DNA of 64,000 bases from Linepithema humile (GCF_040581485.1 NC_090130.1:30977418-31041417); one strand, 5' to 3'; positions 1-13,011 are shown, counted from the stretch's first letter. Numbers and translations are program-made. Notes: generated by a model not told the origin, from the letters alone.

Positions 1-3000
1 CGATTTATTTAGAATGAGACATTTTACGAAAAGTAAGCATCACAGACAATCCTCCGCATAAAATGTAGTTTTCTGCGTGACAGTGATGTGACCTGCTCGT
101 GAAAGGAAACCGCTGCCGAAATGAGAATGCAAAGAGAAACTGTCAACGAAATGATGTGTTAGTTCATCTCTGTTCTTGCCTTTTTAATCTTTTTATTTTT
201 TTCTAATACAAAAATATTCTCGACACGACGGAGCACATAATAACTTTTTAAATATCTACTTTTTTAATGTGAGGCAACGATATCGTACAAACATAATCAA
301 TTGTTTTCAAAAATGTATAGACATCAAAACTAGAGAGATAAAATTTAATGCGTCCCAGAAAAATGTTATACATATTAAATTTTGTGATATGACGTTTGGA
401 CAAAAAAAAAAAACGATTCAAAATTAATTATATGTCACTATATTTTTAGGTAACAATAAAGAGATTAATATAATAATATTTTTATTACTCGAAAAACTTG
501 GCATCTTATCGAAGAACCGCCGTGGTGAAAAAATGTGATTTTTTGAACTCGTGGACTGATATATCTATGCAACGCGCAAACGTAATTTTATGAGCGTCAA
601 GTGAAAAAAACGCGGATAAATCACCGGCGAGAACGGAGAATTACGCTATTAATTGATTGACACGCGAATATTCCAATTAAAAGTATCGGACGTCGGCGGT
701 TAACGAAACGTGAAATGCCAGCAACGCGTGAAATATACATAAACGGATGGTTTAGGTTTGTTTCAGCGCGACGGCTATTCATTGTCAGCCACTCATTAGG
801 GATTTTGTAAAAAGCGCGCTGTTTGTCCCGAGGCATCTTTGATCCTCCGCGATAGTTGTCAGCCGTCCTGTGTCGGCAGCTCTACTGACACTCCAATTTA
901 TTTTCCGTCTCTCTGGCAGGCTCTATTTAATTAGCCTACTTTTCACAACAAAACGACACGCAAAAAAGCAGTATTTTTGTTTAAAAAAATTTGTTTGCAA
1001 ATTTCCAGGATTTGTATTTTCGGATTTCTCTCACCGCCGTATCGATATCGCCGGGGAAAGCGATCAAATCACGTCGGATAATGAGGCGATCGTGACGAAA
1101 CGATAAATAGCGTAATTGCGCCCGGGATTCCGTATTCCTTCGTGCTCACCATTACAATCGATATCTCTGCGTCCACGTGTGGAGTAGCTCGCCATAAAAC
1201 TGGAAGAGATCTCGTCGAGATTGAGATCGTAATATCGCCGGTGGTTGTGTCGGGAGGAGTTGGGGGGGGGGGGGAGGTTGGTAGTCGGTAACACGGGATT
1301 TACATACGTGCCAGTGGAGCGTGCTGCATGTAAACATTCGTCGCAACCGGATACTTTCGCCTGCCGTTAATCCGCGAGTAAACCTCCTTAAGCGCGGCGC
1401 TCACGTCCGAATGCAAATCCTATTTAATAATTGAGTGCTTTGCATTCGAAAAGAGGGGACTGTAATTGTCGAATCTCAAAGGCAACTTGAAAAAAAAAAA
1501 ACACGGAAAATTGAGAAACAATGTTTTCAACGAATTCGACCACGTTCCTAATTGCACATTACGAAACTAGTTTGAAATTTCGATGTTTCGCAAATAGGAT
1601 TTACCTGGCGGAGAGTTTAATTCCGCCTCTCCTTGCAATATATGGTAAGAGCTGGAATTATCGTGAGCCTTAACATTGACCCCCGCAGTCACTATCTTGC
1701 TCTCGCGTAACGATAGCGGAGAACATAATACGCAATTCATATCGTTTTCCCCGTTCGCAGTCGTTGCGCATCTATTAGAATCCTAACTCGGCGCTGCTCT
1801 CCTTCCTCGGTTGCGCATGCAACGGCAGTTTGTTAATTAGGCGAGGCGGTAGTCCTTCTTATACATCGCCCCGAATCCTCGGAGTCTCGGGGACGTCCCC
1901 TAACTCACCTTGATGCAGCCGGAGGCTCTTATGCAAACCGCAGAGTCCAAGCTGCTCTCCGCGGGAGTCGGCGGGAGCTTATTATGGCCATTTGCCTCTC
2001 GTCCCGTTTACGAGGATGTACCGAAAATTGTCGTAAACCCTGAAACAACGGTGTCCCGCTGCCGCGGAAACGATGACTCCGACTCGCCCGCGCTCGTATA
2101 CAACGTGTCGCGCGTCCGTAATAAAACGAATCCCCGAAATTACGCGCGGGACGACAAAGAGCCAGTTCTGAATCGCGGCGAATTCTGCACGACGTGAAAC
2201 CCGAGAGAAACCTGGGCAAGAAGAGAATAGCTATTAAAAAAAGATTTCTGGTCTATTATGGCTTGCGATGGATGACGTTGGCCGACACGAGCGATGAATG
2301 AGATGTTAAATTGCAGAAAAAGTTTATTAAACGCGCTGTCCTCAACGTTCATATCATGTCTTTCCTGTATTTGACACTGACATCTAAAACTGCGAATTTA
2401 TTTGTATTTCTTTGAACATTTGAAAAGAGAACGATATTCAGTTGCAATTATGTTTATCATTGATCGTTAAACGCAGTCTTCGGTTTCATATTTCCGTCCA
2501 CGAGACGGAAGAAGACAAGCAAAAACTATTGGCCTGTGAATAAAGTTTCCAAAATTCTTAACGCGTTTACCCGCGAGGAAATGTTATATCGCAAGTAAAT
2601 TGAGAGTAGAAAAGAAAACTTTATTGCACAATCGGTCGCATCCGCCGTGTAATAAAGGTAAAGTTTAAAGGGAAAAGTTGCGCCCCGGTAAGGTGAAGTT
2701 TTTATATCGTCCCGGTTGTGTAATATCGGGGGGCCGTTATAATTACGCATTGCCGCTTTCAAAGAGGAGCCGTTTAATTACTACCATTAGGTATTATTTC
2801 CTTGTTATTATCTTGTTGCATCTGTGCTGTATTTATAACGAGAAAAGTATCAAGTGGGACGGCGATACTTTGCGAGCGTCGTACGCTTCGAAAAACTTTG
2901 ACGGACTATTCAAACAATCAATATTTTTGCCGTTTAAAAAGTAGCAAGGCGATAGTAATAAATTCAGTGCAAAAGGAATGTGATTCGCGTATCATTGAGA

Positions 3001-3932
3001 GAAAATATCAAAATGTTTCAACTAAAACAACTTATGTTCCAAGTTTCTCTGACATAAATTTCTTACATAAATGCATTAGACAAAAATTCATATAAACATT
3101 CATATATTGAGTATGTTAGATTTCATACTATAAATTGTTTAAACGATTTTTGTGCAAAAATGTTTTCTATCAAAAACAAAAATTAAATCCTAAGTAAATT
3201 TGACCTGTTTAGTAGTAAGCATATCTTTTTTCCATCCATTGTGTATTTTTGCATCCATTTTTATTTTTAATTTCTATCCATTACTATTTTTAATTTCGAT
3301 ATTCTATAAGTATAAGTGTAAGTGGATCATCTCGATAATATTTAATATTTAATGTTTAAGTTAAATATTAAGTTACCTGTGAAAAAGTATCACATTTTTA
3401 TCCTAAATATCACTTATTAAAACTTGACATTTGTAAAGATAGCGACGTATAAAAAATATTCATAATTAAAGATATCGACAAATATAGTTGGAACGAAACA
3501 CAATACGACTATCAAAATTGAATTCTAAATCTACAGACGTTAACAAACGTTTTTTAACGTTAAAAATCATGCATTTGGAAAACCAATACTTTATTCTACA
3601 AAAGTTTTATTCTATAAAATATTTTGTTCAAATTTATTTTCATACCTTTGTACACTTTTTATGCATTTATTCTTGGTGAATGGCAAAATAAACACGCATC
3701 GTGATTGAAAATGAGTCCATCACGATGAAATTCCTATGCAAATAGCCGAGAAGAAGAGGCGGCGGTTTGAGGAATAAAAAGATAGTGCAAGGGCAGAGCT
3801 TTGGTGGAAACTTAAAATTCTCCGAGATAATATTTCGATGATATGCCGAACGGCGTCACAGCTGCGGCACACGAGCAAAGATCCCCGGTCCCCGACGTCA
3901 TACAAGATTGTTAAAGCTCGGAACCGGCCGGA

Positions 3933-3990
3933 GGCGGCGACGTCGGCAGCGGCGGCGGCGGCGGCGGCGGCGGCAGCGACGACGGCGACC
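3933..3990. repeat. GGC trinucleotide repeat, imperfect
   Basis: About eight uninterrupted GGC units (roughly 3,949-3,974) are flanked by imperfect GGC/GAC units. It reads as poly-Ala on one strand and poly-Pro on the other in short frames, which I treat as repeat artefacts rather than genes. Confidence 0.9.
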
Positions 3991-4474
3991 GGGAACGGAA
4001 GAGGACGTCGCGGAAGGGAAAGGGGAGATGGCTAGTAGTGAAACAGCTGGCACATACTGGCGACAGCTCGCCCGTCACTAACTCAACCTGGATACACACG
4101 CGCCACGTGCGCCAGATACAAACTTCATTGATGTTGGACAAAAAAAAACGAGTGAGACTTCCGGTTTATACTAGGCTTTGCTCTCAAGAAGGAGAAGAAG
4201 AGGGATTCTTTGATCCCCTGATTAAGTGATTAGTCATGATCGAACGGCTGATTTCGCCGATTACCGCCAAGTTTTCGCCGCTTCTAAATGGGACATTATC
4301 ATGTAAATCTTACGGTTGTTAATAGCGTTAGAGTATTGTATTAATTTTTGAACATGAAGGATTATTTCCGGCAGCGTCATTAATCATTCTCGCTAAACAA
4401 AGCATGTCCGACTAATCGCTTAAGCAAGATCGACATTGGTAAGTCGCTTCTTCCTTCGCTACGTTTTCTTTTAT

Positions 4475-4511
4475 TAGAATCGCAATTAGAATCGCAATTA
4501 GAATCGCAATT
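4475..4511. repeat. 12-bp tandem repeat, about 3 copies
   Basis: The unit TTAGAATCGCAA is repeated about three times head to tail without mismatches. Confidence 0.9.
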
Positions 4512-4586
4512 CATCGCCAAGAATAATTCTTAAGAAACGCACGAATAGACAGCGCGATATGTCAATGAGATTTTAACAAGAACCCA

Positions 4587-4631
4587 TCGATGCTCCGATC
4601 GACTCTGATCGATAAAGTATCGGAACATCGA
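4587..4631. repeat. Short inverted repeat, 13-bp arms
   Basis: Left arm TCGATGCTCCGAT (4,587-4,599) pairs with right arm ATCGGAACATCGA (4,619-4,631) with one G:U-type difference across a 19-nt loop. It is a small hairpin with no assigned function. Confidence 0.7.
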
Positions 4632-4942
4632 AGTAAAGTATTCGATATACTATTGCACTATCGTTGCAATCCCTATCTTTGTTGAAACCCATCGCATCAC
4701 GGTCGTCGTCTTGTGATCTGATCTATTTCGCCATTACATGTAATAGTAAGAAAGACACAGAGATTGGCGAGCGGTCGATGCGCCGAAACTCGATTTCGCG
4801 ACTAACAGCGGAACAAAGTTCCGAACGTGTCCATCACGCGCGACTCACAATCAGTCCGCGAACGGTAACGCTTTTCCTTCGATTTCGCGCGCGTTCCTCT
4901 TTCTCTCTCGTGATTTTTATTTGCTTTTTTTTCGGCCACCTC

Positions 4943-4945
<3 letters not shown>

Positions 4946-4982
<37 letters not shown>
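4946..4982. repeat. (GA)n microsatellite
   Basis: 37 bp of pure GA. It creates long artefactual Arg-Glu and Ser-Leu reading frames on the two strands. Confidence 0.98.
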
Positions 4983-4984
<2 letters not shown>

Positions 4985-5809
4985 TCGACGGGGATTTTCG
5001 CACGCGGGTGCAACGACACGGCGACACACCTGAACGAATTATCGTCATTTTTCGTCGTTTGTCGCGTCCGCCGTTTGCCCGGCCAAAAAAGAGTCGTAAA
5101 ATACATTGAAAAAAACGGCCCGCCGTAAATGCCGCGGCGAGCGTCGACCACGTGGACCGCGTGTCAGCTGCGCGCCCTATGAAATCGCCGGCATCTACGA
5201 AACGCGTGTCATTGGGTGACGCGCATAATTCCGCATCGTGACACCTGCTAATCAGACTGATAAAGATTTAATTCCTTCGGAGAAAATTAATGAATATTGA
5301 TAGCGACGGCGATTTTCGTTCCTTGACGTGCAGGAGAAATTATTTTTATGCACATTTGACCTCTCGTTTTAATGCGTTCGACGCCGCGTTCGACGACGGG
5401 AATAATGAGATGCATGCCATACATATTTTCGTTCATAATTTAATATCTGCATTTTTGCCACTTTATTTCCGTAGACGCTATTCGCTTATTAAGGTAATGT
5501 AATTTCACACCCGACGAGAAAATTATTGTTATGTACATACTTTATAATATATTATAATATATTATTTTAATTATACAGAACGTTTTATTACAAATCTGGG
5601 AACGTGTGTGTATCTTCGAAAGTTTCAACTACAGAAAAAACAATAACACGGGAAAGAGGCTCGCGCTAAAAAGAAAAAGTTAATTTTATATGACATTCCA
5701 TTTTAAAGCATAGTTAATTAAAAGTTTGTGTATCAACGGTGAATTTCACAATCGCATTTTTAAAAAGAGTGTAGTACTCCACTGTGCAAATAAAAGGGAT
5801 TTAATTATC

Positions 5810-5839
5810 TGTCGCGAGAATCCACATTTACTCGCGACA
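5810..5839. repeat. Inverted repeat around TGTCGCGAG
   Basis: Perfect 9-bp arms TGTCGCGAG (5,810-5,818) and CTCGCGACA (5,831-5,839) enclose 12 nt. Partial A/T complementarity continues outside both arms. Confidence 0.7.
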
Positions 5840-6101
5840 ATTTAATATCCCATAGTTACATAAACTAATTAAAATCTTGTCACGTTAAGGAAGGAGCATG
5901 CGCGAAGTAGCAGTATTAATTTCCTCAGTGCGCGCGCTTTTGTAGCGAAATTATATAAAAGTCAAACGCGAGACGTAACTTGGTAATATTATACAGGAAT
6001 AAATTCAAAGGCCAGAGATTAATTCGATACTCCCGGAACGCGCGCGAGACCGACCGATATCGTGCAGCTCAGAGATAAAAGGAGATGTTTCTTACGTGAT
6101 A

Positions 6102-6194
6102 AGTTCATGAAGGGCGAATCAAGTTTTGCACTAAAAATTCGCACGCTGAGTCAGTGTGTTTTTAGTGTGAAACTTGATTCATTCTTCGTGAACT
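6102..6194. repeat. Long near-loopless inverted repeat; candidate RNA hairpin
   Basis: The arms 6,102-6,149 and 6,151-6,194 are complementary over almost their full length, separated by one base. Paired blocks from the outside in are GTTCATGAAG with CTTCGTGAAC, GAATCAAGTTT with AAACTTGATTC, CACTAAAAA with TTTTTAGTG, and an inner CACGCTGA with TCAGTGTG. Several mismatches between arms become G:U pairs in a + strand transcript, which is more typical of a structured RNA than of a decaying transposon end. It could be a microRNA-like precursor, a small hairpin RNA or a foldback MITE. No mature product is recognised. Confidence 0.75.
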
Positions 6195-7898
6195 CTGCTT
6201 TAATATATTCTTCTGGATGCAAAGAAGGTGGTTATTCCCGCGCCGTGTACTTGCTTCGGGTGTATCGCGAGTTTATAACTTTAATCCGATTTATCCTTCA
6301 ATCTTGCTTATCTATCTCTCCTACAACGTGGTTCCTCCTTCTTTCTCTTCGCACAACATCGTGATCGTTTCGTCGTGTGCGAGTGTGTGCGCTCCGTCAA
6401 GGAGCGAGTCCAAACGCGTTTCTGGAACATGCGAAACAAGTCCTTTCGTTCCCGATCCCGTCGATGGGATGCATTTTTCTTAGGGCTTTCTCGTCTCCGC
6501 CTCTCGCGGTCGTGCTTTGCAAATTTCCGCGGGCGCGCGGACAGCGTATATCCACTCCCGCAAACCCAAATCCGCCACATACACACGGATATTTGGCGCA
6601 TGTATGCGCGCACAGAAGTTATTCAGCGTAACATCAAAGAAACTTTACAGCGAGGTCGGTGTCGCTTAACTCGTTGCGACGAGGCTGCATAGACGCGCTC
6701 TCGTTGCCGGTAATTGCTATAGTCCGCAGTTTTGAAGCACTGTAGTATCGCTGCGCGCCAACTCGAATAGGAGCAAATGGAGTTTCGTCTCGAGGTGTGT
6801 CGAATCGATCACCTGCGCGCAGTTTCTGCGGATCCTGTCCTATCCCCCTTTTTTTTTTTTCATTTCACATCGTTTATCGTCGATTAATCCGTTGCGATGG
6901 ATTCTGCGCCGAGCAAGCGCCAGCGGGATCGACGAAACATATTAACGAATCTATTACATTTGCGAACGGTCCACTGTGTTCGAACAGTGTATCATTCAAC
7001 CGTAAACACAAAATTTTCCCTCAAATTTCGAATCTATTTCTTTCTATATGTGCAAATGTTCCTAATAATTTCACATATTATGCATTTTTTATTTGCATTA
7101 ATAAGTTTATCCTACAAACTTCTTCATTAGTCGATCTCTCGTTTCCGCAAATTCGATTAAACTCCAATTTTCAAAATTAAATACCGCGGTAACTAAGTCT
7201 CGAATTTAAGTTCTGATAAAGTTTACCTCGGCACTTAAATGATGTGTTTGATTTGTGTAAGTTTACCGGACAAATTTAGCAATAAGTAATATATATAAAA
7301 TGCAAATCGCTGGGAAAACATTTCTGACGGAAAGAAGAAGCATATGGAGAATTTCGTTGCGTTTCCGATATCGCGCGGTACGCTTTGCATAATCACATAA
7401 TCCAGTGCCGCGATCGTAGTGTCGTAATTTATCCATGGCCATTATTATCCGCAGCGACCCGGTATCAAGAGGATGATAATTTAATTTACTGCCAATTCTC
7501 TGTTTCATACCTCTGCGTCGTTCGAGAGGCAAAATGCTGGCGTCATATGAAAAGCGACATTTACATTTATTGTTTATTGTTCATACATTGTTTATCACTA
7601 TATATTTATCGGTTATCCGTTATGGTTAGTTAATTATGTAGTTCAATCTAAAAAATACGCGTCATAGACTACAAAAATATATGTTGGAAAAAAATGTGCG
7701 AAACTGCAAGCGATTAATAATGTATCGGTCTTTACAATTTCTGCTGTTTTATACACACTTTTTTATTTATGTGTGTCTATACTTATGGGAAATGCGTTAT
7801 TACGTAAACTTGTAAGATTACGAGTTACCTTGTTTCTTGCGCGCATTAATACGAGATTATAAATTATGCTATCCTTATCCCATTATTATAGGAAATGC

Positions 7899-7922
7899 AG
7901 AGAGAGAGAGAGAGAGAGAGAG
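7899..7922. repeat. (AG)n microsatellite
   Basis: 24 bp of pure AG. Confidence 0.97.
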
Positions 7923-9685
7923 TTCCTAATAGTCCACTAAAAAAGATAGTGCGCTCTTATATACATTACGTTTATGTGAAAATAACTCACAATAAACTTG
8001 TATAAATTAACAGATAACAAATAAATTGAAAAGTATCAGAGCGATCGTTGGATCATATTCCATTCTTGCAACTCGCTCTTTAACAATATTTTGAAATTAA
8101 TTCGCGATCCTGCTGCGCATAGAATGCGCGCTGTACATTCGGATAATTACACATACGAAACAATAGCGGCGAACGAACATGCCGCAGTATCGAGACAAGT
8201 TAATTAGGTTGTCACCGGTATCTAACTCGTCTAATGACATGCAGGCTATTATTCCCGTCATCCATCAAAAAGTAATTCCCATTGCTACTTTGCGACATTC
8301 GTCGACAAAAGTCTTCCTTTTCACATGATGGCTATTTGTTGTCTGCGGCGACAATATCAATCAGCAATATTTAATATTAAATATAAAATAATAATAATAA
8401 TATTAAATTAAAAATTACCTATTAATATCTATTTGTAACTTATTTTTCTACTTAATTTTTGTCCATTTAATTATTTAAAAATCATGAGAAAAAAATAGTA
8501 TGTCGGGGCGCTCTGTATAAGTCAAGTTTTAGTATATTCTACACCGTGTGATTCTTAAATGTGTGCGAATAAATTTTGATAAAAGATTTTTATGAATTAA
8601 GCTTCAGTAGAATTGTATCCTATATTTAATTTTGTGCGCACTTTAATGGAATTTCTATTCAAGATATCTATTTTACAAGAATGTCCAAGATAGAAATTAA
8701 AAAGTTATCAAAAAAGATAGCATTTAATTAATTTTTCGTTAGAAATAAATTAATTGTAAATTGATTAAAGCATCTTTTCGCGAAGTATCTTGTCTGAAGT
8801 ATTTCAATAAAACTTTGTGTACACATAAAAAATATTAAATCTTGATTTAAATTCTAGCGAAAAAAAATAAATAAAAAGTCGTTCATTCAAATATCTTCTA
8901 TACAAGTGTAACTGATAATATTCTTGCAGTATTCGGTATAAATTGATTTAATGACAAATTTCTCATCGATAAATCCTATCGTATCGATAAATTACAGATG
9001 CCGTTTTGAAGAGCAAAAATCTGATTTAATTAATTTTTTTCCCATGAAAGCCTTTTATAGTCTGAGCTTTGAAAATGTAGCATAGGAATCCGTATGATGT
9101 GTAATTGATATGTGGTTAAATTATGTGAAAAGATTTAGAGAGCCGGTAAAATAATGGATCTTGTTAGCTAACCTTCATTATATAATTGTACGCATTTGCA
9201 ATATGAATTTTTCAATCATTAGAGCAGTTCGTTATTAAATTAATATAATTGTACCACTTTTTCAAAACTTTTCTACACGATTTAACAGTACAAAACAATT
9301 TTTAATAATCTCAATTTAATTCATTTTCTGAGCGTATTATGTTTAAAACTTAATAAATTTTGTTTCGACTATTTTTTGCCGCTTATCCGTTGTTTATACA
9401 TATAATGAAGAGTTCGAAAACTTCAAAAAATGCCAAGCATCGCACGTATAATAACTTAAAATCGTTGGCATAGATGCGATGATACGCAAAAGCATATTTC
9501 TGTAATAATAGTATATGCGTACTAATAGCGATTTGCAGAGATGTCGTCTCTCATAATAGATGAAACGGACGACTATAAATAGCCATTACTTATTAATTAC
9601 AAAATACCCGAATAATCGCCCGATTTGACCATCATCGTACTCGGGAGAGATTATTAATACCAAATTCGTATGGTTTATTAGAAAT

Positions 9686-9708
9686 TTATGACTGCGTCGC
9701 AGTCATAA
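9686..9708. repeat. Near-perfect palindrome
   Basis: The 11-bp arms TTATGACTGCG and CGCAGTCATAA are separated by a single T. Weaker AAATT/AATTT complementarity extends outward. It could form a cruciform or bind a dimeric factor; no function assigned. Confidence 0.8.
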
Positions 9709-10323
9709 TTTGCCGTTATTTCGCAATTATCACCACAAAGCAGTTATAATTTCCCAAAGTCTCCTATCGTAAAACATCGGCGAATGAAATTGAAAGCTAT
9801 TTAATCCTTTCCAATGGCGAATGTATTTACGCACTCCCCTGAGATTAAAGGTAATGGTAACATATAAGCAAGCAACAGCTATATACGCGCAAAAGTATAA
9901 TAAATAGGAGTGGAGTAAAAATATCTCGTCTCTGAATCGAAATTATTTTTGAGACTATTTTTGGATGCTGAAAAATTGGCTATCATGCGCGATAGAGTAT
10001 AGTCGGATAGTGTATTATTTTTAGTAACATCGAATCTACCATACTTGCATCAGCGCAACACAGGTCGCTTTTGAAACGAAAAACGTTCACAAAGGTATTT
10101 TGTAAGCGAATTATTTTTAAATACGTCCCTGAATTGGATTGACGTTTTACTTTTCCTTCATTTTACATTAAAAACTAGCATATTTCTTTATAAAATAAAG
10201 AATTTATTATTTCTTTACTGTAGAAATTATCTGCTTGTGTAGACTGGCTTATAACAAGTAAACGGATAAATTTACATATTTTTTGTAATAAAAATGTCCT
10301 CGTGCCTTAAGCATTAAAGAAAA

Positions 10324-10467
10324 TCAAATTCTCCCAGTAGCGACTTTTTCCTTGGCAAGCTCGGTGATAATCACAGGATCCTTCATGAACGTAGCTGCTT
10401 CTTTATGAAATGTATCCTTAAAAAGTGGATCGGCCTCCACTTTTTCTGCTCTTGAAGAAGATATATC
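10324..10467 (-). CDS. Candidate terminal coding exon of the same unidentified small protein
   Basis: After a TTTACAG acceptor on the minus strand (10,474-10,468), a frame runs 47 codons to a TGA at 10,326-10,324. It begins DISSSRAEKVEADPLFKDTF and ends in ELAKEKVATGRI, giving a charged helix-like C-terminus. Joined in phase 0 to the upstream candidate exon, the product would be 115 residues with no signal peptide or membrane segment. An AATAAA on the minus strand (10,208-10,203), about 115 nt past the stop, could serve for polyadenylation. The frame stays open leftward to about 10,494, so an alternative acceptor TTAATAG at 10,485 is also possible. I do not recognise the family; a lineage-restricted gene or a relic are both possible. 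Confidence 0.4.
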   Translation of the reverse strand, partial: DISSSRAEKVEADPLFKDTFHKEAATFMKDPVIITELAKEKVATGRI

Positions 10468-10543
10468 CTGTAAAGCGCGAGCGTCTATTAATTTTCAGAC
10501 GGCAATGACACGATCCTTAGCTGCGCGCTAACGCGATTATGAC

Positions 10544-10747
10544 TTTCTGGATAATCAGAGTTTCTCGAGGGAAGGACATACAAGGATGCCCACACCAGTC
10601 CCGCGTCGGAAACTTGCTCCAAACTTTGCCGTAGTCGAACAGGTTATCGTCAAGATACGTGGTTTTTAAAGATAAGTCCTCTTCTTGTTTCCTTGCGCGC
10701 TCGTAGATTTTTGGGACGAGCCAATTTGGCTTTGTTTCATTTTTCAT
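10544..10747 (-). CDS. Candidate 5' coding exon of an unidentified small protein
   Basis: On the minus strand an ATG at 10,747 opens a 68-codon frame whose composition looks like a real protein (rich in K, E, D, W and Y; starts MKNETKPNWLVPKIYERARK). An in-frame stop lies just upstream, and there is no pyrimidine tract before it, so the ATG is taken as the start. The downstream boundary is uncertain. Ending at AAA|GTCATA (10,544) gives a phase-0 junction and a 76-bp intron to the exon at 10,467, but that donor is weak. Ending at GTATGT (exon end 10,582) would instead need an acceptor at 10,485. No domain or family is recognised. A pseudogene is possible. Seen: open frame and composition. Inferred: exon status. 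Confidence 0.4.
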
Positions 10748-12720
10748 TTAGTTCCCCTACCGCCTCTTATTTTCCTGCCACGAACTCATTTTTCACTTAA
10801 CCCGTCGCCCGATCTATATCCGATCCGAGGCAAGGCGATTTTCACCAGCAAACGCGGGTTGTTCTCGCTTTTTTCATAGATCACGTAGGTTAGCCTGTCG
10901 AACGCCCCTAAATAATAGCGGAGTTAATTCTCTCGAGAAAAGATGGTACACGAACGATATATGAGCCACTATTGAAATTGTATGATTTTCATTATTCTAG
11001 ACAAAATTGTGGAATTTTATATGATTTTAGACACAATTGCAGAATTCTTCATTATTTCCAAGAAAAATAATTCTAAAAATTCTAGACTTGCTGATGCAAT
11101 TCGTACCTCATAATTTTTACATTTATAAAACATTATATCCACACTTTTCCTATTTCTCTTCCCTTTTTTTAAATGCATTACATAAAACACATATTTTTGG
11201 GTGTAATAATATTCGTAAGTAACATTTATTAAAAATTTTTGCGTTTAATATTTCTAAATGTACCGAGAGATCCAATTCATCGGAGCAATTCAAGCGAAAT
11301 CAGTGAATAGCGATTTGTCGTTAAAATCGACATGCTTTATATAAGGCTTGTTGCAAAGCAGTCATAAATTCAACGGACATCGCAAATGTGCGTGCAATGT
11401 ACGGCAGGAAATGTAACGCTACTGCAGTCGCATCCTCAAACGTGGATGCCTTTGATACCTTTGCCCTACTGTGACAGTAATCAGGGAAACGCACCAAATC
11501 TCGCTATCCAATAGGAGATATCGGAGAACAATGCTCTCAACATCACAGCGATAAAGGCCGATTCAATTATCGTACTGAAGACCTCAGCTCGTTGCACTCC
11601 GCATACTACTTTTGTGCTTCGCGATCCGGTTTATTTCTTAGATTGGCCACGGGCTATTGTCTCGATCGAATAAGCGGAAAATGTGTGCGACGACAGGGTG
11701 TCACTATTGATTGGATGTCGAAATTAGTTGAGCCCCGGAATCATGGCGGGCGAATGCGCGCGCGACAATATTTCGCCGTAATCAAGTGCTAAAGTTAGTT
11801 AATTATGTGTAAAATAAAGATTTAATACTCTAGGAATTTATTTAGTACGGTAGAATGTTATTTTGCAATCTGAGTTTTCACAGTTTTTTTTTAATCCAAA
11901 GCGCGTACTGGTTATCGTATTAATTATAAATTTCTTTTATTTTATTACTGCAGTTTCTATCGTAGTTGAAATGTAGGAAAACAACTAATTATGAAATTGT
12001 ATAATAACAAATATTAGAGAATTTTAAGAATTAAGAACCGATATATATATAAATGATAATTTTTCGTTTGACAAATTTGATAAATGGAGTTCAGTAAAAG
12101 TTCAAAATTTTAAATTTAAACGTTCGATATTCAAAGTCAAAATTATGACTAGTGATGGTTTCTCATTAAGTTTCGACTGTAGAAATTGATTTCGAATTCA
12201 TCAATTATTCATTAAATATGCCAATTAATTAAATAATAGTCAGACATCATCCGATGTTCCAAAAGTAGCATCTACTAGTTTTTGCAACTTCAATGAATGA
12301 ATTATAAATGTACTCAATAAATATAACTCTGCAAGCTATAAATAAGTTATTTCGTGGGCAAACTCTTGCTAAAGGATAAAGTTAAATCATTCTTTGCAAG
12401 GACATCGAGAAGCAAAACAGCGCGTTGAAGTAATTCCTCAATTGTCACAAAGCCGAAGAGTTTCTTAACTTTTCATTGTGACTTTTTAACTGGAAAAATT
12501 TTTTCTCATCTCTTAATCTTTAAACGACAAATTCTTAAATTTACAAATTTGGAATTAAATGGTTACATAAACATTTACATTTTTATGTAAAAAATATTCG
12601 AATTTTTTGTATATCTTTTTAATATCTATCAGAATTTTTTGCATATTTTTGTCAAGATTAAATTTTGCTGTTTACTTTTTTTAATTTTTCTTTTGTTGTC
12701 CGGATGTTTTACTAGGCTTT

Positions 12721-13011
12721 TTGTTGTCAAAAGATTTTCATTGTTGCATTCATCGTGGCGTCATTACTCACTTCGTCTGTTATTCACCTTTCAACAAGCT
12801 GTACAAAAGCAGCGATACCAATCGAACAAAAATTAAAAAGTTTCTCAGGAAGTTAATATCAACGCTGCGCCTCTTGCCTCAAAATATAAAAGCGGTGCTC
12901 ATCGATCAACAAAACGACATACAAACTTTTTCGGAACCTCGAAAGATCTCGATAACAGCGACGTGGCACGAATGGCCAAAGGCGAAGTACAAAGTCGATA
13001 ATGCATTGTGA
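12721..13011 (+). other. Coding-like open frame, unassigned
   Basis: The last 60 or so codons (from roughly 12,810) have a protein-like composition and end at a TGA at 13,009-13,011, including the stretch LRKLISTLRLLPQNIKAVLI. No start context, splice sites or family could be recognised. It may be a decayed exon or a chance frame. Confidence 0.15.

Larger units (their letters stand above)
1..10323. other. Non-coding flank with no identifiable gene
   Basis: I recognise no coding exon here. The short open frames on both strands have the composition of chance frames and many run through microsatellites or CpG-rich stretches. CpG-richer patches occur at about 1.7-2.2 kb, 3.8-4.1 kb, 4.7-5.2 kb and 6.4-6.8 kb; the rest is AT-rich. 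A minus-strand CAAG|GTGAGT donor-like site sits at 1,903-1,909 at the edge of the first GC-rich patch, but no convincing coding frame precedes it. The separately listed hairpins and simple repeats are the only structured elements I could see. Confidence 0.6.

Noticed and set aside
3838..4141. Poly-Ala and poly-Pro frames
   Set aside because: They derive from the GGC repeat on the two strands.
4664..5151. Long frames on both strands across the GA microsatellite
   Set aside because: They are produced by the dinucleotide repeat (Arg-Glu and Ser-Leu runs) and have no splice or start context.
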